From the NCBI GenBank assembly GCA_947177605.1, contig CAMWUX010000049.1, positions 1 through 8,092 of the forward strand: DNA of 8,092 nt, read 5' to 3'. The position numbers and the translations under genes are program-made. This DNA is from an uncultured Porphyromonadaceae bacterium. Its GTDB lineage: Bacteria > Bacteroidota > Bacteroidia > Bacteroidales > Muribaculaceae. Below, one piece after another: positions 1-6,720 of the stretch (positions are counted from its first letter, which is position 1; each line of letters starts with the position of its first letter). A model generated the notes under the pieces. It searched no databases. It saw only the letters and a program-made list of their open reading frames with translations, and had not been told where the DNA came from.

Positions 1-291
1 GTATAGGGCTACCGATTTGCTTATGGCTGCGCGTCGCCGGCTGTCGGCCGCGGCGATATCGCGTACAGTGACTGTGCGCAGCGATAGTTGGGTGAGCTGC
101 GATATCATTTCGAGAGCCGTGGAGAATAGTCCCATCAGACCGACGCCTGCCGTGCCTACCCATAGGGCTATGAGCTTGGTTCGGACTACATTGCAGCACA
201 TCGTAAGCATCTCTACCGAGCCGAATACGGCGAGCGACCGGAGTATCCGGCCTGTGATGCGCTTGCGCAGGGTGGTGGTCAGCGTAGCCAT
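1..291 (-). CDS. Polysaccharide (O-antigen/oligosaccharide) flippase, N-terminal part
   Basis: This is the first 97 residues of a protein whose gene continues past the left edge; the frame is open to position 1. The ATG at 291-289 starts MATLTTTLRKRITGRIL. A hydrophobic helix follows, then a segment reading VRTKLIALWVGTAGVGLMGL. A pattern of basic residue, (K/R)-L-x-A-x-x-x-G-x-x-G-x-G-L is typical of the start of Wzx-like flippases of the PST/MVF superfamily, as in E. coli WzxE. These multi-helix inner-membrane proteins move undecaprenyl-linked oligosaccharides to the periplasmic face. The start overlaps the end of the EnvC-like gene by 13 bp (279-291), suggesting translational coupling. Family membership is judged from residue pattern only, and the substrate cannot be told. 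The gene's end, and so its full length of probably 400-500 residues, lies outside the window. Confidence 0.8.
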   Translation of the reverse strand, partial: MATLTTTLRKRITGRILRSLAVFGSVEMLTMCCNVVRTKLIALWVGTAGVGLMGLFSTALEMISQLTQLSLRTVTVRDIAAADSRRRAAISKSVALY

Positions 292-1601
292 GGGGTAGGA
301 TTGACTGTCTGACTACCTTTGCGGATCTCGAAGTGGAGCATAGGCTTGCCGAGACGCGAGTCCATGGCTACGGTGCCGAGGGCTTGTCCGGCTGATACTT
401 TAGCGCCTGATTTAACTGACAGTGACTGAATATTGTAGTAGACGGAAATATATGCTCCGTGGCGCACCATCACGGTGTAGTTGCCATTGGTGTTCTCGAA
501 GATTCGCGACACTGTGCCTTCGTAGATGGAGCGCGCTGTGGGAGCGCCATCGCATACGATCTCGATACCGGTATTGAAGGGTCGGCCTGCCGAAGCGCCG
601 TATTGCGATACGATGCGGTAGGGCGATGGCACGGGGAAGGTCATCGAGCCCTTGGCATTGTTGAATTTGGCTGTCATAGCTGCATCGGGATCGGAGTTGT
701 CGACGCTGACCGATGGCTTTGGAGGAGTTGATGGGGGTGTGGCGGAGCCACTGCCGGAGTTATTCTTGGGCGGTGTCGACTGCTGCTGTCCGTTCTTTTT
801 GGGCTGCTGTTGCTGCTGCTGTTTCTTCTTGCGATCGGCTTCCTGACGCTTTTTACGCTCCTGTTCCTCCTGCTGCATCATGCGGGTGATCTCGTTGTCG
901 ATCGATGCCAAACGTTGCTTCTCTTTGGCAAGGGCAGCCTGAAGGTTGCGGCCGTCGCTCTTGAGCCGGGTGACGAGGCGGTCGGTCTCATTGCGCTTGG
1001 TGACGAGTACTGCCTGATCGGAATTGAGCGAGGCGAGTACGGCGGTGCGCTCCGATTGCAGGCCGGCAAGTTGGTTGCGTTGCGTCTCGATCTCGGCGCG
1101 TACGCGTTGGATTTCGGCTACACGGCGTTTGCGCCAGTCGGCAAACTCACGGAGATAGCGGAGGCGGCTGTAGGCGGTATGGAATGTGTCGGAGGAGAAT
1201 ATGTAAGCGAGGATGTTGGTGGCGTATTGCGAGCCCTGCAGGCGGCGCAATGCGTGGATGTAGGTTCGCTCCATCTCCTTGAGACCATCGTTGAGGCGGG
1301 CGATAGAGTCGGTGGCTGTGGCTATCATTTCGTTAAGCGAATCTACCTGCGCCTGCGCCGAGGCTATCTGGCGCTCCTTGGCATCGATTTCGCCGCTGAG
1401 GAGTTGAAGCTCGGCGAGCGATTTTTCTGTCTGGGAGGCGTTGGTCTTGATCTTCTGTTCGGTCTCCTTGATCTTCTGCTGGGTGGCGGTTTTCTCCTTG
1501 TTGGCAGTGTTGACGGTGCGTTGCTGCTTCTTTTTAGGTGCAGCGTCGGCGGCCATAGCCGCGACGAGGAGTAATATACCTGCCCAGAGTTTTAGTCTCA
1601 T
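279..1601 (-). CDS. EnvC-like murein hydrolase activator, coiled coil plus degenerate LytM/M23 domain
   Basis: The product has 440 residues. Residues 1-20 form a Sec signal peptide (MRLKLWAGILLLVAAMAADA). Two long charged coiled-coil stretches follow (about 30-115 and 145-250), then a low-complexity K/Q/P/S/G linker (about 240-310) with six Gln in a row. A LytM/M23 beta domain fills 317-440 and ends in NPTPWLR. This is the EnvC layout: a periplasmic coiled-coil protein whose LytM domain switches on N-acetylmuramoyl-L-alanine amidases at the division septum. The domain appears catalytically dead. The first zinc His is Asn343, the zinc Asp is Glu347, the His of the YxHL motif is Asn390, and the first His of HxH is Met421; His381 and His423 remain. 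EnvC of E. coli is likewise degenerate, which favours an activator over an endopeptidase. The ATG overlaps the DUF4292 stop as ATGA (1598-1601), and the 3' end overlaps the flippase start. Confidence 0.88.
   Translation of the reverse strand: MRLKLWAGILLLVAAMAADAAPKKKQQRTVNTANKEKTATQQKIKETEQKIKTNASQTEKSLAELQLLSGEIDAKERQIASAQAQVDSLNEMIATATDSIARLNDGLKEMERTYIHALRRLQGSQYATNILAYIFSSDTFHTAYSRLRYLREFADWRKRRVAEIQRVRAEIETQRNQLAGLQSERTAVLASLNSDQAVLVTKRNETDRLVTRLKSDGRNLQAALAKEKQRLASIDNEITRMMQQEEQERKKRQEADRKKKQQQQQQPKKNGQQQSTPPKNNSGSGSATPPSTPPKPSVSVDNSDPDAAMTAKFNNAKGSMTFPVPSPYRIVSQYGASAGRPFNTGIEIVCDGAPTARSIYEGTVSRIFENTNGNYTVMVRHGAYISVYYNIQSLSVKSGAKVSAGQALGTVAMDSRLGKPMLHFEIRKGSQTVNPTPWLR
804..821 (-). repeat. 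CAG/CAA codon tract (six Gln) in the EnvC-like linker
   Basis: On the plus strand this reads (CTG)2 TTG (CTG)3, which codes for six consecutive Gln in the linker between the coiled coil and the LytM domain. It is flanked by Lys runs and by another Gln run at 779-788. The tract is short and interrupted by one CAA codon, so it is only a modest slippage target. Changes in whole codons would alter linker length without breaking the frame. Confidence 0.6.
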
Positions 1602-2476
1602 AGCTTGCTGATCATAGACATTATCATATCGAGAGTGACGCGGGAGTAGCCGCGGACGGATACCGACGGTAGTTCTACATCAGAGCCCCATCGCGATTTG
1701 TCGAAATTCCAGGAGAGTGTGGCATCGATGGGTGTCTTTCCTGTGGTGTAGGATAGAGTGGCTGCTGTCGACATCGGGCCGGCTTGAGTCAAGGCGGGCT
1801 CTTCATATTTCACCTGTACGGGTTCGCCTTTACCGCCTATCACCGTGGCCAGCAGTAGCAGCGGGCTTATCTCGGAGGCTGAAGGGATGAGTGCGAATCC
1901 GCAACTGAAGTTGTCGGAAGCTTCGTTGCTCGGTATGAAGTAACACTCCAGGTCGAGTTCGGCGGTGCCTTTCGCTGTTTGTGCCGGGGTGAGGGCGGTG
2001 GCCGAGCCGATCTCAAACATACGTCCGAGCAGGAGATCCTGTACGTTGGCTATAGTTACGGGCGCATCGGCAAGGAAGGGGCGGATGGCTTCCGACATAT
2101 ATCGCTTATTGTGCTTGTCGGCTATGGTGATAGAGTCGGGCGTGAGGTACATCCAACCGACCTCGAAGCCGAAGAATCGCAGAGAGATGTGGATGGCGCG
2201 GTCGCGTATCATCGTGGCTGTGCCGCTGACACTAATGGACTTGGGCGACGTCAATTCTACCTTTACGGGCAGCCGGAGCCGCTCCCACTCGCCATAGGAA
2301 GAGGCGACGTCGGATATTACGGTTTTCAGGTCGGATGCCGCCGACGCTGAGGCTCCGGTATAGTCGACCGTAGATGAGGCAGCAGCTACCTTGCGCGATG
2401 AGCCGCACGAGGTCATAGTGGCTGCTGTCAGCGCTACGATTGCCGTGGTGAGTATATGTCGGATGTGTCTATTCAT
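1598..2476 (-). CDS. DUF4292 family lipoprotein (LolB-like fold predicted)
   Basis: This 292-residue protein starts with a lipoprotein-type signal: charged MNRHIRH, a hydrophobic stretch, then MTSC with the candidate lipidated Cys at position 24. The -3 residue of the lipobox is Met rather than the usual Leu, tolerable but not ideal. The mature part is rich in beta strands. Its middle (about 95-125) reads as in DUF4292 proteins: a strand, F-G-F-E-V-G-W, then L-T-P-D-S and K-R-Y. From memory, DUF4292 is grouped with the LolA/LolB lipoprotein-carrier fold, so a role in lipid or lipoprotein handling at the outer membrane is a reasonable inference, not a demonstrated function. The residues after Cys24 (GSS) do not form the acidic surface-export signal of Bacteroidota lipoproteins, so it probably faces the periplasm. 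The ATG overlaps the TPR gene stop by 8 bp and its own stop overlaps the EnvC-like start by 4 bp. Confidence 0.82.
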   Translation of the reverse strand: MNRHIRHILTTAIVALTAATMTSCGSSRKVAAASSTVDYTGASASAASDLKTVISDVASSYGEWERLRLPVKVELTSPKSISVSGTATMIRDRAIHISLRFFGFEVGWMYLTPDSITIADKHNKRYMSEAIRPFLADAPVTIANVQDLLLGRMFEIGSATALTPAQTAKGTAELDLECYFIPSNEASDNFSCGFALIPSASEISPLLLLATVIGGKGEPVQVKYEEPALTQAGPMSTAATLSYTTGKTPIDATLSWNFDKSRWGSDVELPSVSVRGYSRVTLDMIMSMISKL

Positions 2477-4442
2477 TTGGAGTGGCGGGTGCGTTGCGTT
2501 TAATCTTGGCGGTTATTGCCTCGGGATCATCGGGGTCTTTGGTGAGAGCTTCTGTCCAGAAGCCGACAGCTTCATCCTTAAGGCCGAGTGCGCTGTATAT
2601 GTCGCCGGCGTGGTCGAGGACTTCGGCCGACAGCTCCGGATCAAGGTCGAGCACCTGATCGATGAGTTCTTTGGCTTTGAGCAGCTCACCACGGCGATAT
2701 AGCACCCATGCGTAGGTGTCGCCGATGGAGGTGAAGTGCTGTTCGCCGTCGGAAGCGTCGTTGACGAGCTTCATTGACTTCTCGGCCAGTTCGAGGGCGC
2801 GGTCGAGCTGAGTGTTGCGGTCGGCGAGCATATAAGCGTAGTTATTGTAGGGTAGCCAGTTGTCGGGCATCACCCGGAGCGCAATCTCGTAGTCGGGTAT
2901 GGCCTTCTTCATCTTGTCGAGCTTCATGTATATGTCGGCGCGCTGGAGATACAGTTCGCCGAGCAACTGAAGGGTGTCGACCGGATTGTCAATGCCTTCG
3001 ATCGAGTCAACAGCCACCGCGAACTCATCCTCGTCGTCGCCGCCGAGGAGCTCGGGATCGATCACTACGTCCATAGTGTCAGCTTCGATAATGACTCTTT
3101 CGGCCAAAGCGGCATCGATGTCGAAGCCGCGGGAGAGATCATTGATGAATTCCGTGACATAGGGGAGTGCCTCCGCATAGCGGTCGTGAATTACATGGAG
3201 GTAAATCAAATACTGGCGGAGGGGATCGGGGCTGTCGGACTTTACGATACCCTTACGCACCATGGCGATCGCTTTGTCGAAATCGCCTGACTCATCGTAT
3301 AGATGGGCGGCCATGGAGTAGCCACGCATATTGGCCGGATCGAGCTGGCGCGCTACCTTATACTGAGTGAGCGCGGTGGCGGTGTCGCCCGCTTCGGCGG
3401 CTATAATTGCATAGTCGAGCAGAGCATCGTATTCGTCGGGATATGCGGCTACGAGGGATTTCATCGGATCGAGCAGCATGCCGTAGTGGCCGGTGAAGAG
3501 GGCTTGTGCGAAATATTGGAGCATCTGCTGCTTGATTCCGAACTCAAGTTCCGGCACGGCCATGGCATTGGTGAGCACGGTGATCACACCCGCGGTATCA
3601 TTCTTCTCTGCACATGACACTGCCTTGCGCATGTGGAAGTCGGGCAGGTCGGGGAAGCGCTCGATACCTTGGTCAAAGCGGGCAAAGGCCGAATCTGTGT
3701 AGCCGAAGAGGTCGTTCGTCACGCCGAGGATCATCAGATAGTCGGGGTTGTCGGGGTGAGCCGCATAGAGTTTGCGCACCTCGGCAAGAGAGGCTACTGT
3801 GTCGCCGATATTGGCGTAGGCCTGAGCCTTGGCGGTGGATACTTCCTGCGAAATACCTTCGACATATTCGAGAGAGTCGAGTATCGCGATGCTCTTGCGT
3901 ACGGAGTCGATATTATTGGAGCTGCGGAGCATTGCCGCATAGGTGCTGGCTATGAGGGAGCGGTCGTCGGCTGCGGAGTACAGGCGCGAGAGTATGGCCA
4001 GAAGGTCGTCGGCTGAAAACTCCACGCCGGGCAGTTTTGATACTACATTCATAAAGCGTAGGCCTCGGTCGGTGTTAGCCGGTTCGGCCAAGATCGCCTG
4101 CTGCATCAGCTCCACGCCTTCGCGGGCTTTCGATCCGCCCATATAGGCGGAGGTGACTGCCAGCATCAGGCCGTGTTCGTATTTGATATCGTTGTCGTCG
4201 GGGTTGAGGGCGTAGGCACGGCGTATCAGTGTGGCGCAGGCGTCGGGGTCGTCCATGGCCATATATTGCATCGCCTCCACATAGAGGTCGCGCGCTTTGG
4301 CGGCGTTGCGCTCTCGTTGATCGGCGGATGGCCCTTTGGCGCCGGCCGACAGCTGGGACAGAGCCATCAGCCCTACGGCCACCATTGCCATCACGAAGGA
4401 TAATCTGCGGAGTGGGGAGTGTTGCTTCATGTGTGGTATCAT
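2469..4442 (-). CDS. Exported tetratricopeptide-repeat protein
   Basis: The product has 657 residues. The N-terminus has a basic stretch (KQHSPLRR) and a hydrophobic core (about 14-33) ending SAGA-KG, a Sec signal, so the protein acts in the periplasm or at the outer membrane. The rest is almost all helical TPR repeats. Clear units lie near 44-85 (ending ALNPDD), 355-385 (ending ARQLDPAN), 505-535 (DIYMKLDKMKKAIPDYEIAL), 540-570 (NNYAYMLADRN) and 610-650 (ending ALTKDPDD). A very acidic spacer (GGDDEDEF) lies near 470. TPR arrays bind other proteins, so a scaffold role for envelope assembly is inferred from its neighbours, DUF4292 and the EnvC-like protein. An alternative start is the ATG at 4430-4428 (Met5), which gives an equally good signal peptide; no Shine-Dalgarno sequence decides between them. 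It starts 7 bp after the dut stop. Confidence 0.85.
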   Translation of the reverse strand: MIPHMKQHSPLRRLSFVMAMVAVGLMALSQLSAGAKGPSADQRERNAAKARDLYVEAMQYMAMDDPDACATLIRRAYALNPDDNDIKYEHGLMLAVTSAYMGGSKAREGVELMQQAILAEPANTDRGLRFMNVVSKLPGVEFSADDLLAILSRLYSAADDRSLIASTYAAMLRSSNNIDSVRKSIAILDSLEYVEGISQEVSTAKAQAYANIGDTVASLAEVRKLYAAHPDNPDYLMILGVTNDLFGYTDSAFARFDQGIERFPDLPDFHMRKAVSCAEKNDTAGVITVLTNAMAVPELEFGIKQQMLQYFAQALFTGHYGMLLDPMKSLVAAYPDEYDALLDYAIIAAEAGDTATALTQYKVARQLDPANMRGYSMAAHLYDESGDFDKAIAMVRKGIVKSDSPDPLRQYLIYLHVIHDRYAEALPYVTEFINDLSRGFDIDAALAERVIIEADTMDVVIDPELLGGDDEDEFAVAVDSIEGIDNPVDTLQLLGELYLQRADIYMKLDKMKKAIPDYEIALRVMPDNWLPYNNYAYMLADRNTQLDRALELAEKSMKLVNDASDGEQHFTSIGDTYAWVLYRRGELLKAKELIDQVLDLDPELSAEVLDHAGDIYSALGLKDEAVGFWTEALTKDPDDPEAITAKIKRNAPATPNE

Positions 4443-4449
4443 GCTGAGA

Positions 4450-4893
4450 TTATTTCATGCCGGTGTGACCGAATCCTCCGGCGCCACGGTCGGTGTCGGT
4501 GAGCGTATCGGCCTGCTCGATCTCGGCGTGGCAACACGGGGCTATCACCATCTGGCAGATTCGTTCGCCGGGATTGATTGTGAATGTCTCTGCGGAGAGG
4601 TTGATAAGAATCACGCCTATCTCGCCGCGATAGTCGGCGTCGATGGTTCCGGGCGTGTTGAGCAGAGTGATGCCGTGGCGCAGGGCGAGCCCGCTGCGGG
4701 GGCGCATCTGGCATTCGTAGCCGTGCGGGAGCTCCATATACAGGCCGGTGGGGATGAGGGCGCGCTGCAGAGGGGCGAGCTCTACGGGTTTCTGAAGATA
4801 TGCGCGCACGTCCATTCCGGCGGCGCTTTCAGTGGCATAGGCCGGCATAGGATTGTCGGACCGATTGATGATTCGTACTTTCACGGGGTTCAT
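4450..4893 (-). CDS. dut: dUTP diphosphatase (dUTPase)
   Basis: The enzyme hydrolyses dUTP to dUMP and pyrophosphate, keeping uracil out of DNA and supplying dUMP for thymidylate synthesis. The 147-residue length fits the trimeric family, and all five motifs are present in order: AGMDVRAY (25-32), PRSGLA (65-70), [14 protein letters not shown] (79-92, with catalytic Asp85 and Tyr88), GERICQMV (109-116) and the C-terminal P-loop-like [10 protein letters not shown] (136-145). The start is the ATG at 4893-4891. The reading frame stays open for about 150 codons upstream, but that part runs inside the next gene in another frame and has no dUTPase similarity. The gene lies 17 bp after the outer-membrane protein gene and 7 bp before the TPR gene, so it is a housekeeping enzyme inside an envelope operon. 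It probably depends on the promoter at 5463-5493 or on read-through. Confidence 0.97.
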   Translation of the reverse strand: MNPVKVRIINRSDNPMPAYATESAAGMDVRAYLQKPVELAPLQRALIPTGLYMELPHGYECQMRPRSGLALRHGITLLNTPGTIDADYRGEIGVILINLSAETFTINPGERICQMVIAPCCHAEIEQADTLTDTDRGAGGFGHTGMK

Positions 4894-4910
4894 ACAGCCT
4901 GCGAGTTTTT

Positions 4911-5456
4911 TTAGAATGAGATACCGAGTCGGAGGCAGCCCATGTGCAGGCCGTTGAGATGATGAAATTCGTCGTCGACGGTGAGCGACTTTAGTCCGTT
5001 GTAGACGTAGCCTACCGATACATACGACTGGAAATCCTTGCCTTTGGCCAGATTCACGCCGAGCGATGGGGAGAGATAGAGGCGGTTTTGCTCGGCTGCA
5101 TTGTTGATGTTGTTGAAGGCCACGCCTGCGCGGAGATCGAAGAAGAGCAGCTGCGGCTTCGACGAGAAGGATGTGCGCATGATCGCATATACGGGGAAGG
5201 CACGTACGCCGTTGGATACCATCATATCTACTTCGGCACCGATGCCGATGATGTCGAGCCAGGAGTTGCGGTAGCCTACGTAAGCGCTCAGATTGGCCGA
5301 GCTCATGTCGTTGCTGGTCAGGTCGATGGCGCCTCCTACTTCGGCGCCCCATACGAAGTGACGCCAGCCGGTGATTTCTTTTGATTCCGACGCCCGGGCG
5401 GAGCCGCAGAGCGTGAGCAGGGCAAGAATAGCCGTGATAATGTTGCGTTTAATCAT
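4911..5456 (-). CDS. Small predicted outer-membrane beta-barrel protein
   Basis: This is a 181-residue protein of no family I can name. Residues 1-22 are a signal peptide (MIKRN, hydrophobic core, then SARAS with probable cleavage before ESK). The rest alternates polar and hydrophobic residues in short segments such as [44 protein letters not shown] and [10 protein letters not shown]. The last residue is Phe, as expected of an outer-membrane barrel recognised by BamA, and the size suits about eight strands. A porin-like or structural role is possible, but no ligand can be inferred. The start chosen is the ATG at 5456-5454. An in-frame TTG at 5492 would add 12 residues but destroys the signal peptide and lies inside the promoter. 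It is the first gene of the dut-TPR-DUF4292-EnvC-flippase group, 38 bp downstream of prmA. Confidence 0.75.
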   Translation of the reverse strand: MIKRNIITAILALLTLCGSARASESKEITGWRHFVWGAEVGGAIDLTSNDMSSANLSAYVGYRNSWLDIIGIGAEVDMMVSNGVRAFPVYAIMRTSFSSKPQLLFFDLRAGVAFNNINNAAEQNRLYLSPSLGVNLAKGKDFQSYVSVGYVYNGLKSLTVDDEFHHLNGLHMGCLRLGISF

Positions 5457-5462
5457 AATACG

Positions 5463-5493
5463 CAAAGATACGCATTTCCGCTGAAAACGCAAA
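5463..5493 (-). promoter_or_regulatory. Predicted Bacteroidota sigma-ABfr promoter for the outer-membrane protein/dut operon
   Basis: Read on the minus strand, TTTG (5493-5490) is followed by a 19-base spacer and TATCTTTG (5470-5463). This matches the Bacteroides primary-sigma consensus TTTG-N19..21-TAnnTTTG at every defined base. It lies between the prmA stop (5497-5495) and the ATG at 5456. With the -7 box so placed, transcription should begin near 5459-5460, leaving an untranslated leader of only a few bases. The gap is short and no other function is evident for it, which supports a real promoter. Confidence 0.72.
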
Positions 5494-5494
5494 C

Positions 5495-6346
5495 TTACGG
5501 CTTCACTAATTCGACGCAGGCCCAGTCGTTGTCGTCGGTGGTGCTTATGTAAGTAAGGCCGCAGGCTTCGGCGGCCTCGCGCACGATGGCCACGTCGGCG
5601 CGGTAGAAGCCGCTGAGGAGCACGGTACCGCCTGATTTTACCGATTTTGCATAAGCGGGGAGGTCGGCGGTGATCACGTTGCGGTTGATGTTGGCCGTGA
5701 GCAGGTCGGCCTCGTACTGAATCTGTGCCAGAGCCGATGCGTCGCCGAGTATCAGGCTAACTGCCGAGGCTACATGGTTGAGGCTTACATTCTCGATGGC
5801 GTTGAGGTACGCGCCTTCGTCGATTTCGATTCCTGTGACGGGCGCAGCCCCGCGCATTGCCGCCAATATGGCCAGAATGGCAGTGCCGGTACCTACGTCG
5901 ATCATGCTCTTGCCTTCGAGATCGGCCTTGAGCAGTCGCTGCAGTATCAGGCGCGTGGTGAAGTGATGACCTGTGCCGAACGCCATCTTGGGATCGATGA
6001 CTATATCATAGCGGCAACGGGGTATGTCGGTGTGGAATGAACTGTGGATCACGCATTGCTCGCCCACCACGATGGGCTGGAAGTAGTGTTTTTCCCACTC
6101 GCTGTTCCAGTCGCGACCCTCGACGAAGGTTGCTTCCCACGTGGCGCTCACGCCCTCGAATGGCAGTTCGTCGACGAGGGCGGCCATATCGTCGCTGTAT
6201 CGGTCGGCACGGATGTAGGCCGTAAGGTATGGTTCATCGGTTACAAAACTTTCAAAACCGGCGTCGGCAAGCACGGCTGCCAGAACGTCGGCCACAGGTT
6301 CGCTGAAGGGACTCAGCGTCACCTTCACTTCCATATAGTCGGTCAT
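5495..6346 (-). CDS. prmA: Ribosomal protein L11 methyltransferase
   Basis: PrmA uses S-adenosylmethionine to methylate ribosomal protein L11 in the cytoplasm. The 283-residue product has the family's two parts. An N-terminal substrate-recognition domain (1 to about 65) leads through a linker with WNSEWEKHYFQP (80-91). The Rossmann-type methyltransferase domain carries MAFGTGHHFTT (121-131, the PrmA signature near the SAM site), motif I DVGTGTAIL (150-158), an acidic residue at the end of strand 2 (GIEID, 172-176), GDA (201-203) and ANINRN (218-223), the counterpart of the N(I/P)xx catalytic-loop motif. Motif I has Thr153 and Ala156 where many homologues have Cys and Gly/Ser, an ordinary variation. 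The start is the ATG at 6346; Met5 (6334) is also possible. The gene is separated from the upstream cassette by 86 bp with a strong hairpin. I found no consensus promoter of its own. Confidence 0.95.
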   Translation of the reverse strand: MTDYMEVKVTLSPFSEPVADVLAAVLADAGFESFVTDEPYLTAYIRADRYSDDMAALVDELPFEGVSATWEATFVEGRDWNSEWEKHYFQPIVVGEQCVIHSSFHTDIPRCRYDIVIDPKMAFGTGHHFTTRLILQRLLKADLEGKSMIDVGTGTAILAILAAMRGAAPVTGIEIDEGAYLNAIENVSLNHVASAVSLILGDASALAQIQYEADLLTANINRNVITADLPAYAKSVKSGGTVLLSGFYRADVAIVREAAEACGLTYISTTDDNDWACVELVKP

Positions 6347-6371
6347 TGCTTATTGAGTTGAAATGTGAAAG

Positions 6372-6401
6372 CACTCTCAGGGAGAATGCTCCCGGAGAGT
6401 G
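6372..6401 (-). terminator. Strong hairpin between the YtxH/holin cassette and prmA, candidate terminator or attenuator
   Basis: CACTCTC (6372-6378) pairs with GAGAGTG (6395-6401), and inside it GGGAG (6380-6384) pairs with CTCCC (6389-6393) around a 4-base loop. That gives 12 base pairs with a single mismatch (6379 against 6394). On the minus strand the stem is followed by CTTTCACATTTC, only moderately T-rich, so intrinsic termination may be incomplete. The stem ends 25 bases before the prmA ATG, so it could also act within a prmA leader. Its position, straight after the last gene of the cassette (stop at 6433-6435), supports a 3'-end role. Confidence 0.55.
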
Positions 6402-6432
6402 TGTTGGATATAAATATGTATGCGGGCGTGGA

Positions 6433-6714
6433 TCAGCTCTTGCGCCGGCGCCACTTCTTAATCTTCGATACCACCCGGAATGCCAGAATGGCCCAGTCAA
6501 GGTAGTTGAGGCTGCCCATCAGGCGGCCTGCTATGCCTTTGACGGCGAATTTGTCGCCGATGCCCGAGCGCACGGCATTGATCTGCTCCTGCAGCCCCAT
6601 CTTGGCCATTTCGTAGCGCGCCATGGCGTAGGCACGCCGGTAGCGCAACTCATCGATTCCGTAGCCTTTCTTCTCTACGAAGCCATCGGATTCCTTGTCG
6701 TTAATCTGTCGCAT
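6433..6714 (-). CDS. Small basic protein of the YtxH/Holin-X cassette, unknown function
   Basis: This 93-residue protein belongs to no family I recognise by sequence. The first 60 residues are charged and probably helical (RYRRAYAMARYEMAKMGLQEQ). Around 60-93 comes a moderately hydrophobic segment (LNYLDWAILAFRVVSKIKKW) ending in the very basic RRRKS, which suggests a peripheral or amphipathic membrane-binding tail. There is no signal peptide. It starts 6 bp after the holin-like gene, so the two are surely co-transcribed. Size, basic nature, an aromatic-rich C-terminal helix and its position after a YqjE-like protein recall E. coli YqjK; this is inference from layout, not shown homology. It is the last gene before the hairpin at 6372-6401. 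Confidence 0.78.
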   Translation of the reverse strand: MRQINDKESDGFVEKKGYGIDELRYRRAYAMARYEMAKMGLQEQINAVRSGIGDKFAVKGIAGRLMGSLNYLDWAILAFRVVSKIKKWRRRKS

Positions 6715-6720
6715 AGCGTA

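Noticed and set aside
17..298. Plus-strand frame of 93 codons at the left end
   Set aside because: The minus strand codes for a clear flippase N-terminus open to the edge; the plus-strand product resembles nothing.
810..1574. Open frame of 254 codons on the plus strand, antisense to the EnvC-like gene
   Set aside because: It is very Leu/Gly/Val-rich with no recognisable domain and lies wholly opposite a well-supported coiled-coil gene; the repetitive codons of the coiled coil keep the antisense frame open.
4336..4914. Open frame of 192 codons on the plus strand opposite dut and the TPR start
   Set aside because: It covers all of dut, whose five motifs are complete, and its translation shows no family features.
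4894..5352. Upstream extension of the dut frame giving a 300-residue protein
   Set aside because: The extra 153 residues are Arg-rich shadow sequence of the outer-membrane protein gene in another frame; the ATG at 4893 gives a normal dUTPase of 147 residues.
5457..5492. TTG start at 5492 for the outer-membrane protein
   Set aside because: It overlaps the promoter and would bury the signal peptide behind 12 polar residues.
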